NCBI RefSeq assembly: GCF_014196335.1
Contig: NZ_JACIDM010000003.1
Location: 248,001 to 312,000 of the forward strand
Direction: 5' to 3'
DNA: 64,000 nt
Source of the DNA: Brevundimonas lenta
Lineage (GTDB): Bacteria > Pseudomonadota > Alphaproteobacteria > Caulobacterales > Caulobacteraceae
Below the pieces are notes generated by a model. It did not search any database. It was not told the origin of the DNA and saw only the letters and a program-made list of their open reading frames with translations. Within the stretch, counting starts at the first letter, position 1. Each line of letters starts with the position of its first letter. The translations under genes were made by a program, and so were the position numbers. Shown here piece by piece: positions 25,606 to 34,733 of the stretch.

Positions 25606-25768
25606 CGTGTCGACATGTGCGCGTCGACCGGCTGCCCAATCCGTTTTCCGACAGGCGACCCGGCGAGAACCCGCCATCGACGGGGACCGGCCGCTGCCCT
25701 CGCAGACAACCCGCCCCAGAGCCCGCAGCGCCCGTGCGGCCTGTCGCCCATGTCCCGGCCCACAAGAA
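25606..25768. other. Intergenic stretch with no recognised gene
   Basis: Between the two terminators that close recA and the convergent secreted-protein gene I see no ribosome binding site, no conserved coding pattern and no RNA gene. Open frames here are short, overlapping in several phases and Arg/Pro-rich, as expected for non-coding high-GC DNA. Confidence 0.5.
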
Positions 25769-25794
25769 AAGGGCGGTCCTTCCGGACCGCCCTT
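25769..25794 (-). terminator. Terminator for the secreted-protein gene at 25815-26114
   Basis: A perfect 11-bp stem (AAGGGCGGTCC with GGACCGCCCTT) around a 4-nt loop, ending 20 bp beyond the minus-strand stop. Read on the minus strand, the stem runs into TTTTCTT, a usable U-tract; a smaller TT tail on the plus strand makes it partly bidirectional. Confidence 0.75.
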
Positions 25795-25814
25795 CCTGTC
25801 GACAGACTGGCGTG

Positions 25815-26114
25815 TCAGCCCCAGTCGGGCGGCAGATACGGGCCCATGCCCGAGCAGACGTACATCGGCGTCCGGTCGTAGTACGCCGTCGGAATGTAGG
25901 GGCTGCTCACATAGACGCTGCTGCCGCTGGCGACGCACTGGTCCTCGGCGTAGCCGAGCTCGATCGTCTTGGCCGCATCGGCGTAATAGACGTACGAATA
26001 GGCCACCATGCTCGGGTCCCACGACTGGCGCACCAGCGCCTCGGCCGGGCCCACGGCGGCCGTCGTCAGCGCGGCCGCGGCGACCGCAAGGCAGATCTTA
26101 CGCACATTGATCAT
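25815..26114 (-). CDS. Small secreted protein with cysteine pair
   Basis: A 99-aa protein: signal peptide MINVRKICLAVAAAALTTAA with cleavage near AEA-L, then a short Tyr/Ser-rich mature part (YSYVYYADAAKTIELGYAEDQC, then MYVCSGMGPYLPPDWG). The two mature cysteines could form a disulfide. I do not recognise the family with confidence (it resembles small DUF6289-type peptides). The start ATG at 26112-26114 has GGGGAGAAA in front; the longer frame to 26180 has no ribosome site. It has its own terminator. Confidence 0.6.
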   Translation of the reverse strand: MINVRKICLAVAAAALTTAAVGPAEALVRQSWDPSMVAYSYVYYADAAKTIELGYAEDQCVASGSSVYVSSPYIPTAYYDRTPMYVCSGMGPYLPPDWG

Positions 26115-26279
26115 GCTGTTTCTCCCCGGGGAACAATCTCCCGCGCTACAACTGGGAGGCGAGTTTTGGGCGGCCGTCAACCCCTTTCAGGCGAATTTCG
26201 GGTGTCGGACGCCCGCTGGCCGCGCATGGCTTGCGTCCGGCGCGGTGAAGCGTAACGGTCGGCTCCGGGAGGACTTCAC

Positions 26280-26747
26280 ATGCTGAAATCGGGTTTCGGC
26301 GCCCAGGCGCGCGCCGCGGTTCTGGCCGGTCTGGCCGGCGGCGCGGCGGATATCCTGACCGCCTTCGTCATCTATCGCCCGGCGTCCCCGGTGCAGATCC
26401 TGCAGGCGGTGGCCAGCGGCCTGCTGGGCCCGGCGTCGTTCCGGGGCGGCATGACCAGCGCGGCGATCGGGGGGGTCGCCCACTTCGCCATCTCGATCAT
26501 CTTCGGCGCGATGTTCGTCATCGCCGCCGGGCAGGCGCCCGTGCTGTTGCGCCGGCCGGTGCTGTCGGGCCTGAGCTTCGGCGTCTTCGTCTATGGCGTG
26601 ATGAACGCGATCGTCGTGCCGCTGTCGATGGCCCCGGATCGTCCGGTTCCACCCGCCCACATGATCGGCCTGGGCCTGATGGCGCACGCCTTCTTCGGCA
26701 TCGCCCTGGCCCTGACCGCCGCCCGCCTGTTGCGTCCGCTCCGCTAG
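26280..26747 (+). CDS. Conserved four-helix inner-membrane protein
   Basis: A 155-aa protein with about four hydrophobic segments: 14-30 (VLAGLAGGAADILTAFVI), 58-82 (GGVAHFAISIIFGAMFVIAAG), 92-115 (LSGLSFGVFVYGVMNAIVV) and 125-150 (MIGLGLMAHAFFGIALAL). Glycine-rich helices and the conserved-looking AHFAISI and AHAFFGIAL segments suggest a small YagU-like membrane family, but the name is uncertain. A strong GGGAGGAC precedes ATG 26280. The stop shares CTAG (26744-26747) with the convergent VOC gene. Confidence 0.65.
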   Translation: MLKSGFGAQARAAVLAGLAGGAADILTAFVIYRPASPVQILQAVASGLLGPASFRGGMTSAAIGGVAHFAISIIFGAMFVIAAGQAPVLLRRPVLSGLSFGVFVYGVMNAIVVPLSMAPDRPVPPAHMIGLGLMAHAFFGIALALTAARLLRPLR

Positions 26748-27166
26748 CCCCGCAGCTCGACGCCGTTGCCGTCGGGATCGGTGACCGACATCGAATAGCC
26801 GTCGCCCGACGAGCCGTAGCGCACGCCTTCGGACTCCACCTCGACCCCATGCCGGGCGAGGTGGTTGCGCACCCGTTCCGGCTCGAAGCCGGCGATGCGC
26901 AGGCAGACGTGATCCACATTGTGCGCGTCGACGCCCGCCGCCGGACCTCCACGCTTGCCGATGACGCCGTCGACGGGAACGAGATCGATCAGCGAACCAC
27001 CGGCGCGCAGCTGGATCAGCCCCAGGTCGTCGCGACGGCGTTCGACCGGGCAGCCCAGCACGTCGGCGTAGAACCGGATCGAGGCCGGGAGGTCCTTCAC
27101 GCGCAGGACGATGTGGTCGATGCCGCTGACGGTCAGGCCGGTGGTCGGTTGCAGATACGTGTCCAT
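26744..27166 (-). CDS. VOC (glyoxalase/bleomycin resistance) family protein
   Basis: A 140-aa protein with the vicinal-oxygen-chelate pattern: GIDHIVLRVKDLPASIRFYADVLGCPVERR in the first beta-alpha-beta-beta-beta unit and NVDHVCLRIAGF in the second, ending SMSVTDPDGNGVELRG. Metal-ligand candidates are the His of GIDHIVL, His of VDHVCL and the final Glu. The reaction is unknown; members include dioxygenases, isomerases and lyases. It is divergent from a MarR regulator with palindromic operator sites in between, so it is probably induced by the MarR ligand, perhaps an aromatic or electrophilic compound (inference). A GGAGAGAT ribosome site precedes the ATG at 27164-27166. Confidence 0.82.
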   Translation of the reverse strand: MDTYLQPTTGLTVSGIDHIVLRVKDLPASIRFYADVLGCPVERRRDDLGLIQLRAGGSLIDLVPVDGVIGKRGGPAAGVDAHNVDHVCLRIAGFEPERVRNHLARHGVEVESEGVRYGSSGDGYSMSVTDPDGNGVELRG

Positions 27167-27200
27167 CCCGATCTCTCCTTGCTCCGGGGTCGGCCCCCAT

Positions 27201-27251
27201 TTATCTTGGCATCAAGATAATACCAACTATCTCGACGTCAAGACATCTTGA
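27201..27251. promoter_or_regulatory. MarR operator cluster between VOC and MarR genes
   Basis: Site 1 (27201-27220) is a perfect palindrome with 8-bp arms, TTATCTTG and CAAGATAA, around GCAT. Site 2 (27228-27245) is a degenerate copy, TATCTCG-ACGT-CAAGACA, 26 bp away centre to centre. Site 3 (27238-27251), TCAAGA-CA-TCTTGA, is another perfect palindrome overlapping site 2 and ending 6 bp before the MarR start codon. The ATCTTG/CAAGAT arms are typical for MarR dimers. Binding and autoregulation are inferred from position. Confidence 0.7.
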
Positions 27252-27257
27252 GGCGCC

Positions 27258-27779
27258 ATGTCCGAACCCGACCCCATCGACGAGCGCCGCGCCCAGTGGG
27301 CGAAGGAGCTGCCGGACGTCGACACCGGCGGCATGGACGTGCTGGGGCGGGCCCGGCGCGCGGTTCTGGCCAGCCGACCGGCGATCGAGGGCGTATTCGC
27401 CCGCCACGGCCTGGACACGGGGGAGTTCGACGTCGTCTCGACCCTGCTGCGGTCCGGACCGCCCTATGCGCTGCGCCCGACCGAACTGTTCCGGTCGCTG
27501 ATGATCTCGTCGGGCGGCCTGACCGACCGGCTGAACCGGTTGCAGAAGGCGGGCCTGATCTCGCGCCCGCCGTCGCCGGAGGATCGGCGCAGCCTGCTGG
27601 TGCAGCTGACCGACGAGGGTCGCGCGCGGGCCGAGGCGGCCTTCCGCGAGGACATGGCGGTGGAGACGAGGCTGCTGGAGGCGCTGTCGGAGGACGACGA
27701 GGCGGCGCTGGCCGCCCTGTTGCGGAAGCTGTCAGCGTCGATCGCGGCGGGGACGGAGAACGCAGACACGGAGGGGTGA
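27258..27779 (+). CDS. MarR family transcriptional regulator
   Basis: A 173-aa protein with a winged HTH: GEFDVVSTLLRSGPPYALRPTELFRSLMISSGGLTDRLNRLQKAGLISRPPSPEDRRSLLVQLTDEG is the complete MarR core (about residues 60-125), with dimerisation helices before and after. The DRR wing tip and the SSGGLTDRLNRL recognition helix are intact. It starts at ATG 27258 just behind overlapping palindromes, so autorepression and control of the divergent VOC gene are likely. The alaS gene follows 71 bp later in the same direction but needs its own promoter in view of its essential function. Confidence 0.88.
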   Translation: MSEPDPIDERRAQWAKELPDVDTGGMDVLGRARRAVLASRPAIEGVFARHGLDTGEFDVVSTLLRSGPPYALRPTELFRSLMISSGGLTDRLNRLQKAGLISRPPSPEDRRSLLVQLTDEGRARAEAAFREDMAVETRLLEALSEDDEAALAALLRKLSASIAAGTENADTEG

Positions 27780-27850
27780 TGCGTTCGAGGCGAAAGACCT
27801 ATATGCACGCTGCCTCCCCTGCCCTCTCCTGACCGACGTCCGCGACACCC

Positions 27851-30511
27851 ATGGCCAGCCTTAAACAGATCCGCTCGACCTTCCTCGACTACTTCGCGGC
27901 CGACGGCCACGAGAAGGTCCACTCGGCTCCGCTGGTGCCGCAGAACGACCCGACCCTGCTGTTCGTCAACGCGGGCATGGTGCCGTTCAAGGACTACTTC
28001 ACGGGCGCCTCCACCCCGCCCTACCCGCGCGCCACCAGCTCGCAGAAATGCGTGCGCGCGGGCGGCAAGCACAACGACCTGGACAACGTCGGCTACACGG
28101 CCCGGCACCTGACCTTCTTCGAGATGCTGGGGAATTTCTCCTTCGGCGACTACTTCAAGGAACACGCGATCGACCGCGCGTGGAACCTGGTCACCAAGGA
28201 CTTCGGGCTGGATCCGAACCGTCTGCTGGTCACCGTCTACATCGACGACGACGAGGCCTTCGACATCTGGAAGAAGGTCACCGGCTTCCCGGACAGCAAG
28301 ATCATCCGCATCGCCGGCTCGGACAATTTCTGGGCCATGGGCGACAGCGGCCCGTGCGGTCCCTGCACCGAAATCTTCTGGGACTACGGCGATCACATCC
28401 CGGGCGGCCCTCCGGGTTCGCCGGACGAGGACGGCGACCGGTTCGTGGAGATCTGGAACAACGTCTTCATGCAGTTCGAGAAGGAGAACGACGAGATCGT
28501 TCGCAGCCTTCCCAAGCCCTCGGTCGACACCGGCATGGGCCTGGAGCGCATGACCTCGGTGCTGCAGGGCAAGAACTCGGTGTTCGACACCGACCTGTTC
28601 CGCACCCTGATCGCCGCCTCGGAAGACGCCACCTCGACCAGGGCCGATGGTGAGAAGGCGCCGAGCCACCGGGTCATCGCCGACCACCTGCGCTCGTCGT
28701 CCTTCCTGATCGCCGACGGCGTGACGCCGTCGAATGAAGGCCGCGGCTATGTGCTGCGCCGGATCATGCGCCGCGCCATGCGCCACGCCCACCTGCTGGG
28801 CGCGACCGACCCCCTGATGCACCGTCTGGTGCCGACGCTGGTGAACGAGATGGGCGAGGCCTATCCGGAGCTGAAGCGCGCCCAGCCGTTCATCGAGGAC
28901 ACGCTGAAGCAGGAAGAGATCCGCTTCCGCACCACCCTAGGCCGGGGCATGACCCTGTTCGACCAGGCGACCGTCGGCTTCGAGCCGGGCGCCATGCTGG
29001 ACGGCCAGACCGCCTTCACCCTGTACGACACCTACGGCTTCCCGCTGGACCTGACGCAGGACGAGGCGCGTCGCCGCGGCTTCGGCGTCAACGTCGACGG
29101 CTTCGAGGCCGCGATGGAAGAGCAGCGCGGCCGCTCGCGCGAGCACTGGAAGGGTTCGGGCCAGACCGCCAACGCCGGCGAATGGCTGGCGCTGCGCGAC
29201 CGCCTGGGGCCGACGGAATTCACCGGCTACGACGCCGTCGAGGGCGTCGGCGAGGTGCTGGCCATCGTTCACGGCGGCCAGTCTGTCGACGCCGTCGAGA
29301 CCGGCCAGACGGCCGAGGTCGTGTTCGACCGCACCCCCTTCTACGGCGAGGGCGGCGGCCAGGCCGGCGACAAGGGCGAGATCGAGTGGACGGACGCCAC
29401 GGGCCAGACCGGCTCGGGCACGGTGCTGGATGTTCAGAAGAACGCCGGCGACCTGTTCGCGCACAAGGTCGAGGTCACCTCGGGCACGTTGGCGATCAGC
29501 GCCCGGGTCCAGCTGCGCGTCGACGCGCAGGCGCGCCTGACGACCCGCTCCAACCACTCGGCCGCGCACTTGCTGCACGCCGCGCTGAAGAACGTGCTGG
29601 GCCCGCACGTGGCCCAGAAGGGCCAGCTGGTCGACGCCGAGCGCATGCGCTTCGACTTCAGCCACAACGCCCCCGTGACCGAGGACGAACTGGCGCGGAT
29701 GGAGGATGAGGTGAACGCCGTCATCCGCCAGAACATCCCGGCCGAGACGAAGATGATGGCGCCGCAGGAGGCCATCGAGGCCGGCGCGGTCGCCCTGTTC
29801 GGCGAGAAATACGGCGACGAGGTCCGCGTGCTGACCCTGGGCTCGGCCCTGGGCGGCGACGGCGCCTATTCGATCGAACTGTGCGGCGGCACCCACGTGG
29901 CCCGCACCGGCGACATCGCCCTGTTCAAGATCGTGTCCGAGAGCGGCATCGCCGCCGGCGTGCGCCGGATCGAGGCGTTCACGGGCGAGGCTGCGCGTCA
30001 GTACCTGCTGACCCAGGCCAATATCGCCAAGAAGCTCGCCCAGGGCTTCAAGGTTCAGCCGGGCGACGTGCCGGCCCGCGTCGACGCCCTGTCGGGCTCG
30101 GTCAAGGCGCTGGAGAAGCAGGTCGCCGACCTGAAGAAGCAGCTGGCGCTGGGCGGCGGCTCGGGCGGCAATGCGGCGCCGGAAGAGATCGGCGGCGTGA
30201 AGCTGATCGCCCGCGTGCTGGACGGCGTCGACGGCAAGGGCCTGCGCGGCGTGGCCGAGGACTTCCGCAAACAGGTCGGTTCGGGCGTCGTCGCCCTGAT
30301 CGGCGTGACCGAGGGCAAGGCCGCGGTGACCGTGGCCGTGACCTCGGACATCGTCGGCAAGGTCAATGCGGCCGATCTGGCCCGCGCGGCGGTGCTGGCG
30401 ATGGGCGGTCAGGGCGCGGGCGGCAAGCCCGACTTCGCCCAGGGCGGCGCGCCGGACGGCGGCAAGGCCGAGGACGGTCTGGCGGCGGTGCGGGCGGCTC
30501 TGGCGGGTTAA
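27851..30511 (+). CDS. alaS: Alanyl-tRNA synthetase
   Basis: An 886-aa class II synthetase, typical length. The aminoacylation domain (about 1-420) begins IRSTFLDYFAADGHEKVHSAPLVPQNDPTLLFVNAGM and holds motif 2 (ATSSQKCVRAGGKHNDLDNVG) and motif 3 (GRGYVLRRIMRRAMRH). The editing domain shows SNHSAAHLLHAALKNVLG and the Cys/His site SIELCGGTHVARTGDI; the C-terminal DHHA1-like domain follows with GSGVVALIGVTEGKAAV. It charges tRNA-Ala and clears mischarged Ser and Gly. In many alphaproteobacteria alaS lies next to recA; here five genes separate them. Its TAA stop shares TTAA with the convergent hypothetical gene. Confidence 0.97.
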   Translation: MASLKQIRSTFLDYFAADGHEKVHSAPLVPQNDPTLLFVNAGMVPFKDYFTGASTPPYPRATSSQKCVRAGGKHNDLDNVGYTARHLTFFEMLGNFSFGDYFKEHAIDRAWNLVTKDFGLDPNRLLVTVYIDDDEAFDIWKKVTGFPDSKIIRIAGSDNFWAMGDSGPCGPCTEIFWDYGDHIPGGPPGSPDEDGDRFVEIWNNVFMQFEKENDEIVRSLPKPSVDTGMGLERMTSVLQGKNSVFDTDLFRTLIAASEDATSTRADGEKAPSHRVIADHLRSSSFLIADGVTPSNEGRGYVLRRIMRRAMRHAHLLGATDPLMHRLVPTLVNEMGEAYPELKRAQPFIEDTLKQEEIRFRTTLGRGMTLFDQATVGFEPGAMLDGQTAFTLYDTYGFPLDLTQDEARRRGFGVNVDGFEAAMEEQRGRSREHWKGSGQTANAGEWLALRDRLGPTEFTGYDAVEGVGEVLAIVHGGQSVDAVETGQTAEVVFDRTPFYGEGGGQAGDKGEIEWTDATGQTGSGTVLDVQKNAGDLFAHKVEVTSGTLAISARVQLRVDAQARLTTRSNHSAAHLLHAALKNVLGPHVAQKGQLVDAERMRFDFSHNAPVTEDELARMEDEVNAVIRQNIPAETKMMAPQEAIEAGAVALFGEKYGDEVRVLTLGSALGGDGAYSIELCGGTHVARTGDIALFKIVSESGIAAGVRRIEAFTGEAARQYLLTQANIAKKLAQGFKVQPGDVPARVDALSGSVKALEKQVADLKKQLALGGGSGGNAAPEEIGGVKLIARVLDGVDGKGLRGVAEDFRKQVGSGVVALIGVTEGKAAVTVAVTSDIVGKVNAADLARAAVLAMGGQGAGGKPDFAQGGAPDGGKAEDGLAAVRAALAG

Positions 30512-30849
30512 GCCTCAGCTGAAGGCAGTTCCCGGATGAAAGCTTCCGAGAAGCTTTCGCCGGGAGCATGCGGCTCGTACCAGATGTCGGTCCGGCCATC
30601 GAAATAGCGGCTAACTTCCACGCGATCGTCAAACACCTCCATCTGGAGGTTGCTGGCCTCTGGCTCATCCCAGGTGATCACGAACGTCGGCAAGTAGCCG
30701 GGCTCAATGCTCGGAGCGGGACGACCGCTGCGGCGGAGCAGCATCATCAGGTCGGTCAGAACGGAACGCGTTGCTTCGACATAGTCATCCGGTCGTTCGG
30801 CGATGCATTGGGCGGTAGCGAGTTCAGCGCGATCCCAGCCCGCGCTCAC
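30508..30849 (-). CDS. Hypothetical protein coupled to DUF2939 gene
   Basis: A 113-aa cytoplasmic protein from a GTG start at 30847-30849, overlapping the stop of the DUF2939 gene by 4 bp (GTGA). Sequence features: an N-terminal helix (WDRAELATAQCIAERPDDYVEATRSVLTDLMMLLRRSG) and a C-terminal strand-rich region (TFVITWDEPEASNLQMEVFDDRVEVSRYFDG, then IWYEPH). I do not recognise a family. Base composition is slightly lower in GC than its neighbours. The 3' end shares TTAA with the alaS stop. Confidence 0.55.
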   Translation of the reverse strand: MSAGWDRAELATAQCIAERPDDYVEATRSVLTDLMMLLRRSGRPAPSIEPGYLPTFVITWDEPEASNLQMEVFDDRVEVSRYFDGRTDIWYEPHAPGESFSEAFIRELPSAEA

Positions 30850-31400
30850 GGCGCGTCGTTCTGCAGGTCCACGGCCGCCAGCTTCCAGCTGAACAGGCCG
30901 CGGCGTTCCATGATCAGCGCCAGATGCTGATCGGGGTGGTCGCGGTCGGTCAGGGTGACGGCGAAATGGTTCAGGTCGCGGTAGCCCCACGACTGGTGGA
31001 TGTCGTCGCCGCTCGCCTTGTCGTTCGGCTCGGGCGCATCGCGGCGGACCGGATCGGGCGCCTCGGCTGTGGTGACCATCGAGGCGACCACCTCGGGCGT
31101 GACGGCGGCGTCGATCGCGCCTGACAGGATCATCGGGGCCAGCATGGCGCCGAGACCGCCGAGGCCGCTGTCGGCCAGGTCCGGATCGCGGCGCATGCGG
31201 GCGGTGATCTCGTCGTTCAGCTCCTGCTTCAGGCTGTCGCGCAGCGCCGGGAAATCGACCAGGGCCTCGATCTTCTGTTCGTCGCCGGCCTTGGCGGCGC
31301 GGATCAGCGACTGCGCGGCCAGCACTGGCGCGGCGGTCCAGACCAGCAGGCCGACAGCCACGGCGGCGATGCCTACGCCGGTGAGCAGTTTGGTGTTCAT
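30846..31400 (-). CDS. DUF2939 domain-containing membrane-anchored protein
   Basis: A 184-aa protein with an N-terminal anchor or signal (MNTKLLTGVGIAAVAVGLLVWTAAPVLA) then the DUF2939 pattern AAQSLIRAAKAGDEQKIEALVDFPALRDSLKQELNDEI, in which residues describe consumption of a step per domain (PALRDSLKQEL), and a C-terminal beta part (ALIMERRGLFSWKLAAVDL). Role unknown; likely periplasmic and inner-membrane tethered. A second DUF2939 gene (31492-32082) lies just upstream in the same direction and is a paralogue. Translation of the following 113-aa gene is coupled to this one. Confidence 0.72.
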   Translation of the reverse strand: MNTKLLTGVGIAAVAVGLLVWTAAPVLAAQSLIRAAKAGDEQKIEALVDFPALRDSLKQELNDEITARMRRDPDLADSGLGGLGAMLAPMILSGAIDAAVTPEVVASMVTTAEAPDPVRRDAPEPNDKASGDDIHQSWGYRDLNHFAVTLTDRDHPDQHLALIMERRGLFSWKLAAVDLQNDAP

Positions 31401-31491
31401 TGCACTCTCAGGCGACCCACTGGCGTCGTAAACGCCTCCCCACGGTCACGGTTGCCGCGAGTCGAGCCATGCGACCAGAGGCGGCGGTGGA

Positions 31492-32082
31492 TCAGCCGCC
31501 GGTCTTGCCGCTCTTCATGACGCGCGGAACCGGCGGAACGGCCGGAGCGACGGCGGGCGCGGCGCCGTCGGGCAGGCCGATGTGGACCAGTCGCCAGTCG
31601 AACGGTCCGGTGCGTTCGAAGGTGAATATGGTCTCGGAACCGCCCTCGTCGCGGACCTGCATGCGGGCGCGGTTGATGCTCCAGAAGACCGGCGTCGGGA
31701 TGGGGTTGTGGGCGTCGACCGCCGCGGCGGTGCGCTGGGAGGCGTAGCGCCCCTCGCCCCGCGTCAGGGCCCCGATGGCGGCGGGGGTCAGATAGACGTT
31801 GGGATCCGGCCCCAGCATCGGGCCCTGCTCGAACTGCCGGCGCACGGCGCCGATGGGATCCTCGAGGAAGGAGGGCGGCGGGCTTTGCGAGGCCGGGTTG
31901 CCGGTCAGCTGCGGCCGCAGGGATTGCCGGACGGCCGGATAGTCGACCAGCCGCGCCAGGGCCGCCGCGTCATTGGCGTCGGCCGCGGAACGGATGGCGA
32001 AGAAGGCGACGCCGGGCGCCAGGAAGAAGCTGATCGCCGCCAGGACGATCGCCGCCAGCAACAGTTTTCCGATGATCTTCAC
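31492..32082 (-). CDS. DUF2939 domain-containing membrane-anchored protein (paralogue)
   Basis: A 196-aa paralogue of the neighbouring DUF2939 protein. It begins MKIIGKLLLAAIVLAAISFF, a membrane anchor, and continues AIRSAADANDAAALARLVDYPAVRQSLRPQL, aligning with IRAAKAGDEQKIEALVDFPALRDSLKQEL of the next gene. The C-terminal FTFERTGPFDWRLVHIGLP matches its GLFSWKLAAVDL. A Pro/Ala-rich tail follows. Function unknown; both are probably transcribed together from upstream of this gene. Start ATG at 32080-32082. Confidence 0.72.
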   Translation of the reverse strand: MKIIGKLLLAAIVLAAISFFLAPGVAFFAIRSAADANDAAALARLVDYPAVRQSLRPQLTGNPASQSPPPSFLEDPIGAVRRQFEQGPMLGPDPNVYLTPAAIGALTRGEGRYASQRTAAAVDAHNPIPTPVFWSINRARMQVRDEGGSETIFTFERTGPFDWRLVHIGLPDGAAPAVAPAVPPVPRVMKSGKTGG

Positions 32083-32139
32083 GGCCGCCTCCCGTTAACC
32101 GTCGTTATCAATGCACGGAACCGGCGAGCGGAAAAGACA

Positions 32140-32178
32140 GGGCCCGCCCGACGCGAGTCGGACGGGCCCTCATTTTTG
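32140..32178 (-). terminator. Terminator downstream of icd
   Basis: A 14-bp stem (AGGGCCCGCCCGAC with GTCGGACGGGCCCT, one mismatch) with a GCGA tetraloop. On the minus strand it follows the icd stop by about 50 bp and is trailed by TGTCTTTTCC. On the plus strand it is trailed by TTTTT, so it may also block read-through in that direction. Confidence 0.7.
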
Positions 32179-32220
32179 TTTGGCTGCGGTCGTCGACCCT
32201 GCAGCCTGGCTAGGCCATGA

Positions 32221-33435
32221 TCAGGCAGCCATGGCCTTGTTCAGGTTCTCGGCGACCTTGTCGAGGAAGCCCTCGGTGGTCAGCCAGCCCTGCTGGTCGC
32301 CGACCAGGAGCGCGAGGTCCTTGGTCATGTAGCCGGCCTCGACGGTGTCGACGACGACCTTCTCCAGCGTGGCGGCGAAAGTGGCCAGCTCGGCGTTGCC
32401 GTCCAGCTTGGCGCGGTGCGAGAAGCCGCGCGTCCAGGCGAAGATCGAGGCGATCGAGTTGGTCGAGGTGGCCTCGCCCTTCTGATGCTGGCGGTAGTGG
32501 CGCGTCACGGTGCCGTGGGCGGCTTCCGATTCCAGCACCTTGCCGTCCGGGGTCATCAGGACCGAGGTCATCAGGCCCAGCGAGCCGAAGCCCTGGGCGA
32601 CGACGTCCGACTGCACGTCGCCGTCGTAGTTCTTGCACGCCCAGACGAAGCCGCCCGACCACTTGATGGCCGCGGCCACCATGTCGTCGATCAGGCGGTG
32701 CTCGTAGGTCAGGCCCTTGGCCTTGAACTCGGCCGCGAATTCCTTGTCGAAGACGTCCTGGAAGATGTCCTTGAACCGGCCGTCGTAGGCCTTGAGGATG
32801 GTGTTCTTGGTCGACAGATAGACCGGGAAGTTGCGCTGCAGGCCGAAGGCGAACGAGGCGCGGGCGAACTCGGTGATCGAGTCATCGAGGTTGTACATGC
32901 CCATGGCCACACCGGCCGAGGGGAAGTCGAAGACCTCGTGCTCGATGACTTCGCCGTCGGCGCCCTGGAATTTGATCGTCAGCTTGCCCGGACCGGGGAC
33001 CTTGAAGTCCGTGGCCTTGTACTGGTCGCCGAAGGCGTGACGGCCGACGACGATCGGCTGGGTCCAGCCGGGCACCAGGCGCGGCACGTTCGAGCAGATG
33101 ATCGGCTCGCGGAAGACGACGCCGCCGAGGATGTTGCGGATGGTGCCGTTCGGCGACTTCCACATCTTCTTGAGGCCGAACTCCTCAACGCGGGCTTCGT
33201 CCGGCGTGATGGTGGCGCATTTCACGCCGACGCCGTGCTTCTGGATGGCGTGGGCGGCGTCGACGGTGACCTTGTCCTCGGTCGCGTCGCGGTTCTCGAT
33301 CGACAGGTCGTAGTAGTCGAGTTCCAAGTCCAGGTACGGGAAGACCAGCTTGTCCTTGATCATCTGCCAGATGATCCGGGTCATCTCGTCGCCGTCGATG
33401 TCCACGATGGGGTTGGCGACCTTGATCCTGGCCAT
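32221..33435 (-). CDS. icd: NADP-dependent isocitrate dehydrogenase
   Basis: A 404-aa enzyme of the eukaryote-like/alphaproteobacterial dimeric NADP-IDH type. It starts [30 protein letters not shown] and shows the substrate-binding [20 protein letters not shown] and the metal/substrate site [22 protein letters not shown]; the NADP region contains [23 protein letters not shown]. It converts isocitrate to 2-oxoglutarate in the TCA cycle. The start ATG is at 33433-33435 with an AGAGAGAG purine run upstream; the long open frame to 33597 is not coding. It has its own terminator and is divergent from a lipoprotein gene. Confidence 0.96.
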   Translation of the reverse strand: MARIKVANPIVDIDGDEMTRIIWQMIKDKLVFPYLDLELDYYDLSIENRDATEDKVTVDAAHAIQKHGVGVKCATITPDEARVEEFGLKKMWKSPNGTIRNILGGVVFREPIICSNVPRLVPGWTQPIVVGRHAFGDQYKATDFKVPGPGKLTIKFQGADGEVIEHEVFDFPSAGVAMGMYNLDDSITEFARASFAFGLQRNFPVYLSTKNTILKAYDGRFKDIFQDVFDKEFAAEFKAKGLTYEHRLIDDMVAAAIKWSGGFVWACKNYDGDVQSDVVAQGFGSLGLMTSVLMTPDGKVLESEAAHGTVTRHYRQHQKGEATSTNSIASIFAWTRGFSHRAKLDGNAELATFAATLEKVVVDTVEAGYMTKDLALLVGDQQGWLTTEGFLDKVAENLNKAMAA

Positions 33436-33596
33436 GCGCTCTCTCTGTGTGTGTCTGAGTGGGAAGGAGTGTGGCCGGGGGTATAGCGAGCGTGGGTCGC
33501 ACACGCAAAGGGCGGGAACCGATCGACGGCCCGAGCCGCTGTCACCGGGCGAAAAAGGCGCCAGGATCGGGAAACGGGACTTTGGGGGGACGAACA

Positions 33597-34733
33597 ATGC
33601 GCTTGCTCGGTGTACTGGCGGTCGCAGCGACCATGGCGGCGTGCGGCGACGGCGCGGCGACGGAAAAGGCGACCGGAGCGGCGGCTCCGGCGAGCGCGGC
33701 GAGCGCTACCGCAGCGGCCGTGGCTGCGGCGGGGGTGCAGCCTGAGGTGCGGGAATTCAGGGACTGGCGCGCCGTCTGCGACAACGGAAACGCCTGCGTG
33801 GCTTACACGGGATCGGACGAAGGCGGCTGGCTTCGCGTCGGCATGGAGGCCGGACCCAACGCCCGCCCCACGGTTGTCGCCAGCGAAGGTTTCCAGGGAT
33901 CCGATCCGGCGAAAATGCGCCTGAAGATCGACGGACGGGACTTCGCCCTGACCGGCGGTCCGCAGGACGCCGCCAACGCCGATGCGTCCGAGGCGCGGGC
34001 CCGGGGGCTGCTGGCGGCCCTGGCGGGGGCGCGCTCGGTCTCGCTGGAGCTGGACGACCGGAGCATCGCCCTGCCCGCCTCCGGCGCCTCGGCGGCCCTG
34101 TTGTGGATCGACGAGCGGCAGGGGCGGCTGGGCACGACCACCGCCCTGCTGCGTCGCGGCGACCGGCCCGCGAGCGCCGTGCCGGCGGCCCCGGCCGTGC
34201 CGGTGGTGCGGCCCGCGCCGGCGATCGCCCAGACCGGCTTCGAAGGCGCTTCCAATCCGATGGAGGACGAGCCGCGCGGACTGGTCGTGCCCGTCGATAT
34301 CGAGGCGCGGGTCGAGGTGAAGGCGTGCCGGGCGGAGAACAACGAGTATCTCGACAAGGCGGTGCTGGCGGCGCGCCTGGACGCCGCCACGGTGCTGTGG
34401 GGCGTCCCCTGCGGCAGCGGCGCCTATAACGCCACCTATGTCCTGTATCTGGCGCGGCCGGACGGCACGGGGGTGCGACCGGCCGACCTGCCGACCTGGC
34501 GGCCGCAGGGCCGGCCGGGCGAGACCGACCTGTGGCTGGTCAATCCGGTCTATTACCCGCAGACCCGGACCCTGATCATCTTCCCCCGCGGCCGCGGCCT
34601 CGGCGATTGCGGCACGATCACCGTCTGGACGTGGACCGCGAACGGCTTCGCCCTGACCGAGGAGCGCACCATGGGCGACTGCCAGGGGATGCCGCCCGAT
34701 CAGTGGCCGACGACGTGGCGCACGCGTGGCTGA
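33597..34733 (+). CDS. DUF1176 domain-containing lipoprotein
   Basis: A 378-aa protein with a lipoprotein signal [16 protein letters not shown] (lipobox TMAAC, Cys16). After an Ala-rich linker comes a DUF1176-type region: [32 protein letters not shown], then a C-terminal part with [35 protein letters not shown] and [21 protein letters not shown]. Conserved cysteines suggest disulfides in the periplasm. Function unknown. The strong TTTGGGGGGA ribosome site selects ATG 33597 over the longer frame. The stop overlaps the GTG start of the flavoprotein gene by 8 bp, so the two are probably co-translated. Confidence 0.78.
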   Translation: MRLLGVLAVAATMAACGDGAATEKATGAAAPASAASATAAAVAAAGVQPEVREFRDWRAVCDNGNACVAYTGSDEGGWLRVGMEAGPNARPTVVASEGFQGSDPAKMRLKIDGRDFALTGGPQDAANADASEARARGLLAALAGARSVSLELDDRSIALPASGASAALLWIDERQGRLGTTTALLRRGDRPASAVPAAPAVPVVRPAPAIAQTGFEGASNPMEDEPRGLVVPVDIEARVEVKACRAENNEYLDKAVLAARLDAATVLWGVPCGSGAYNATYVLYLARPDGTGVRPADLPTWRPQGRPGETDLWLVNPVYYPQTRTLIIFPRGRGLGDCGTITVWTWTANGFALTEERTMGDCQGMPPDQWPTTWRTRG

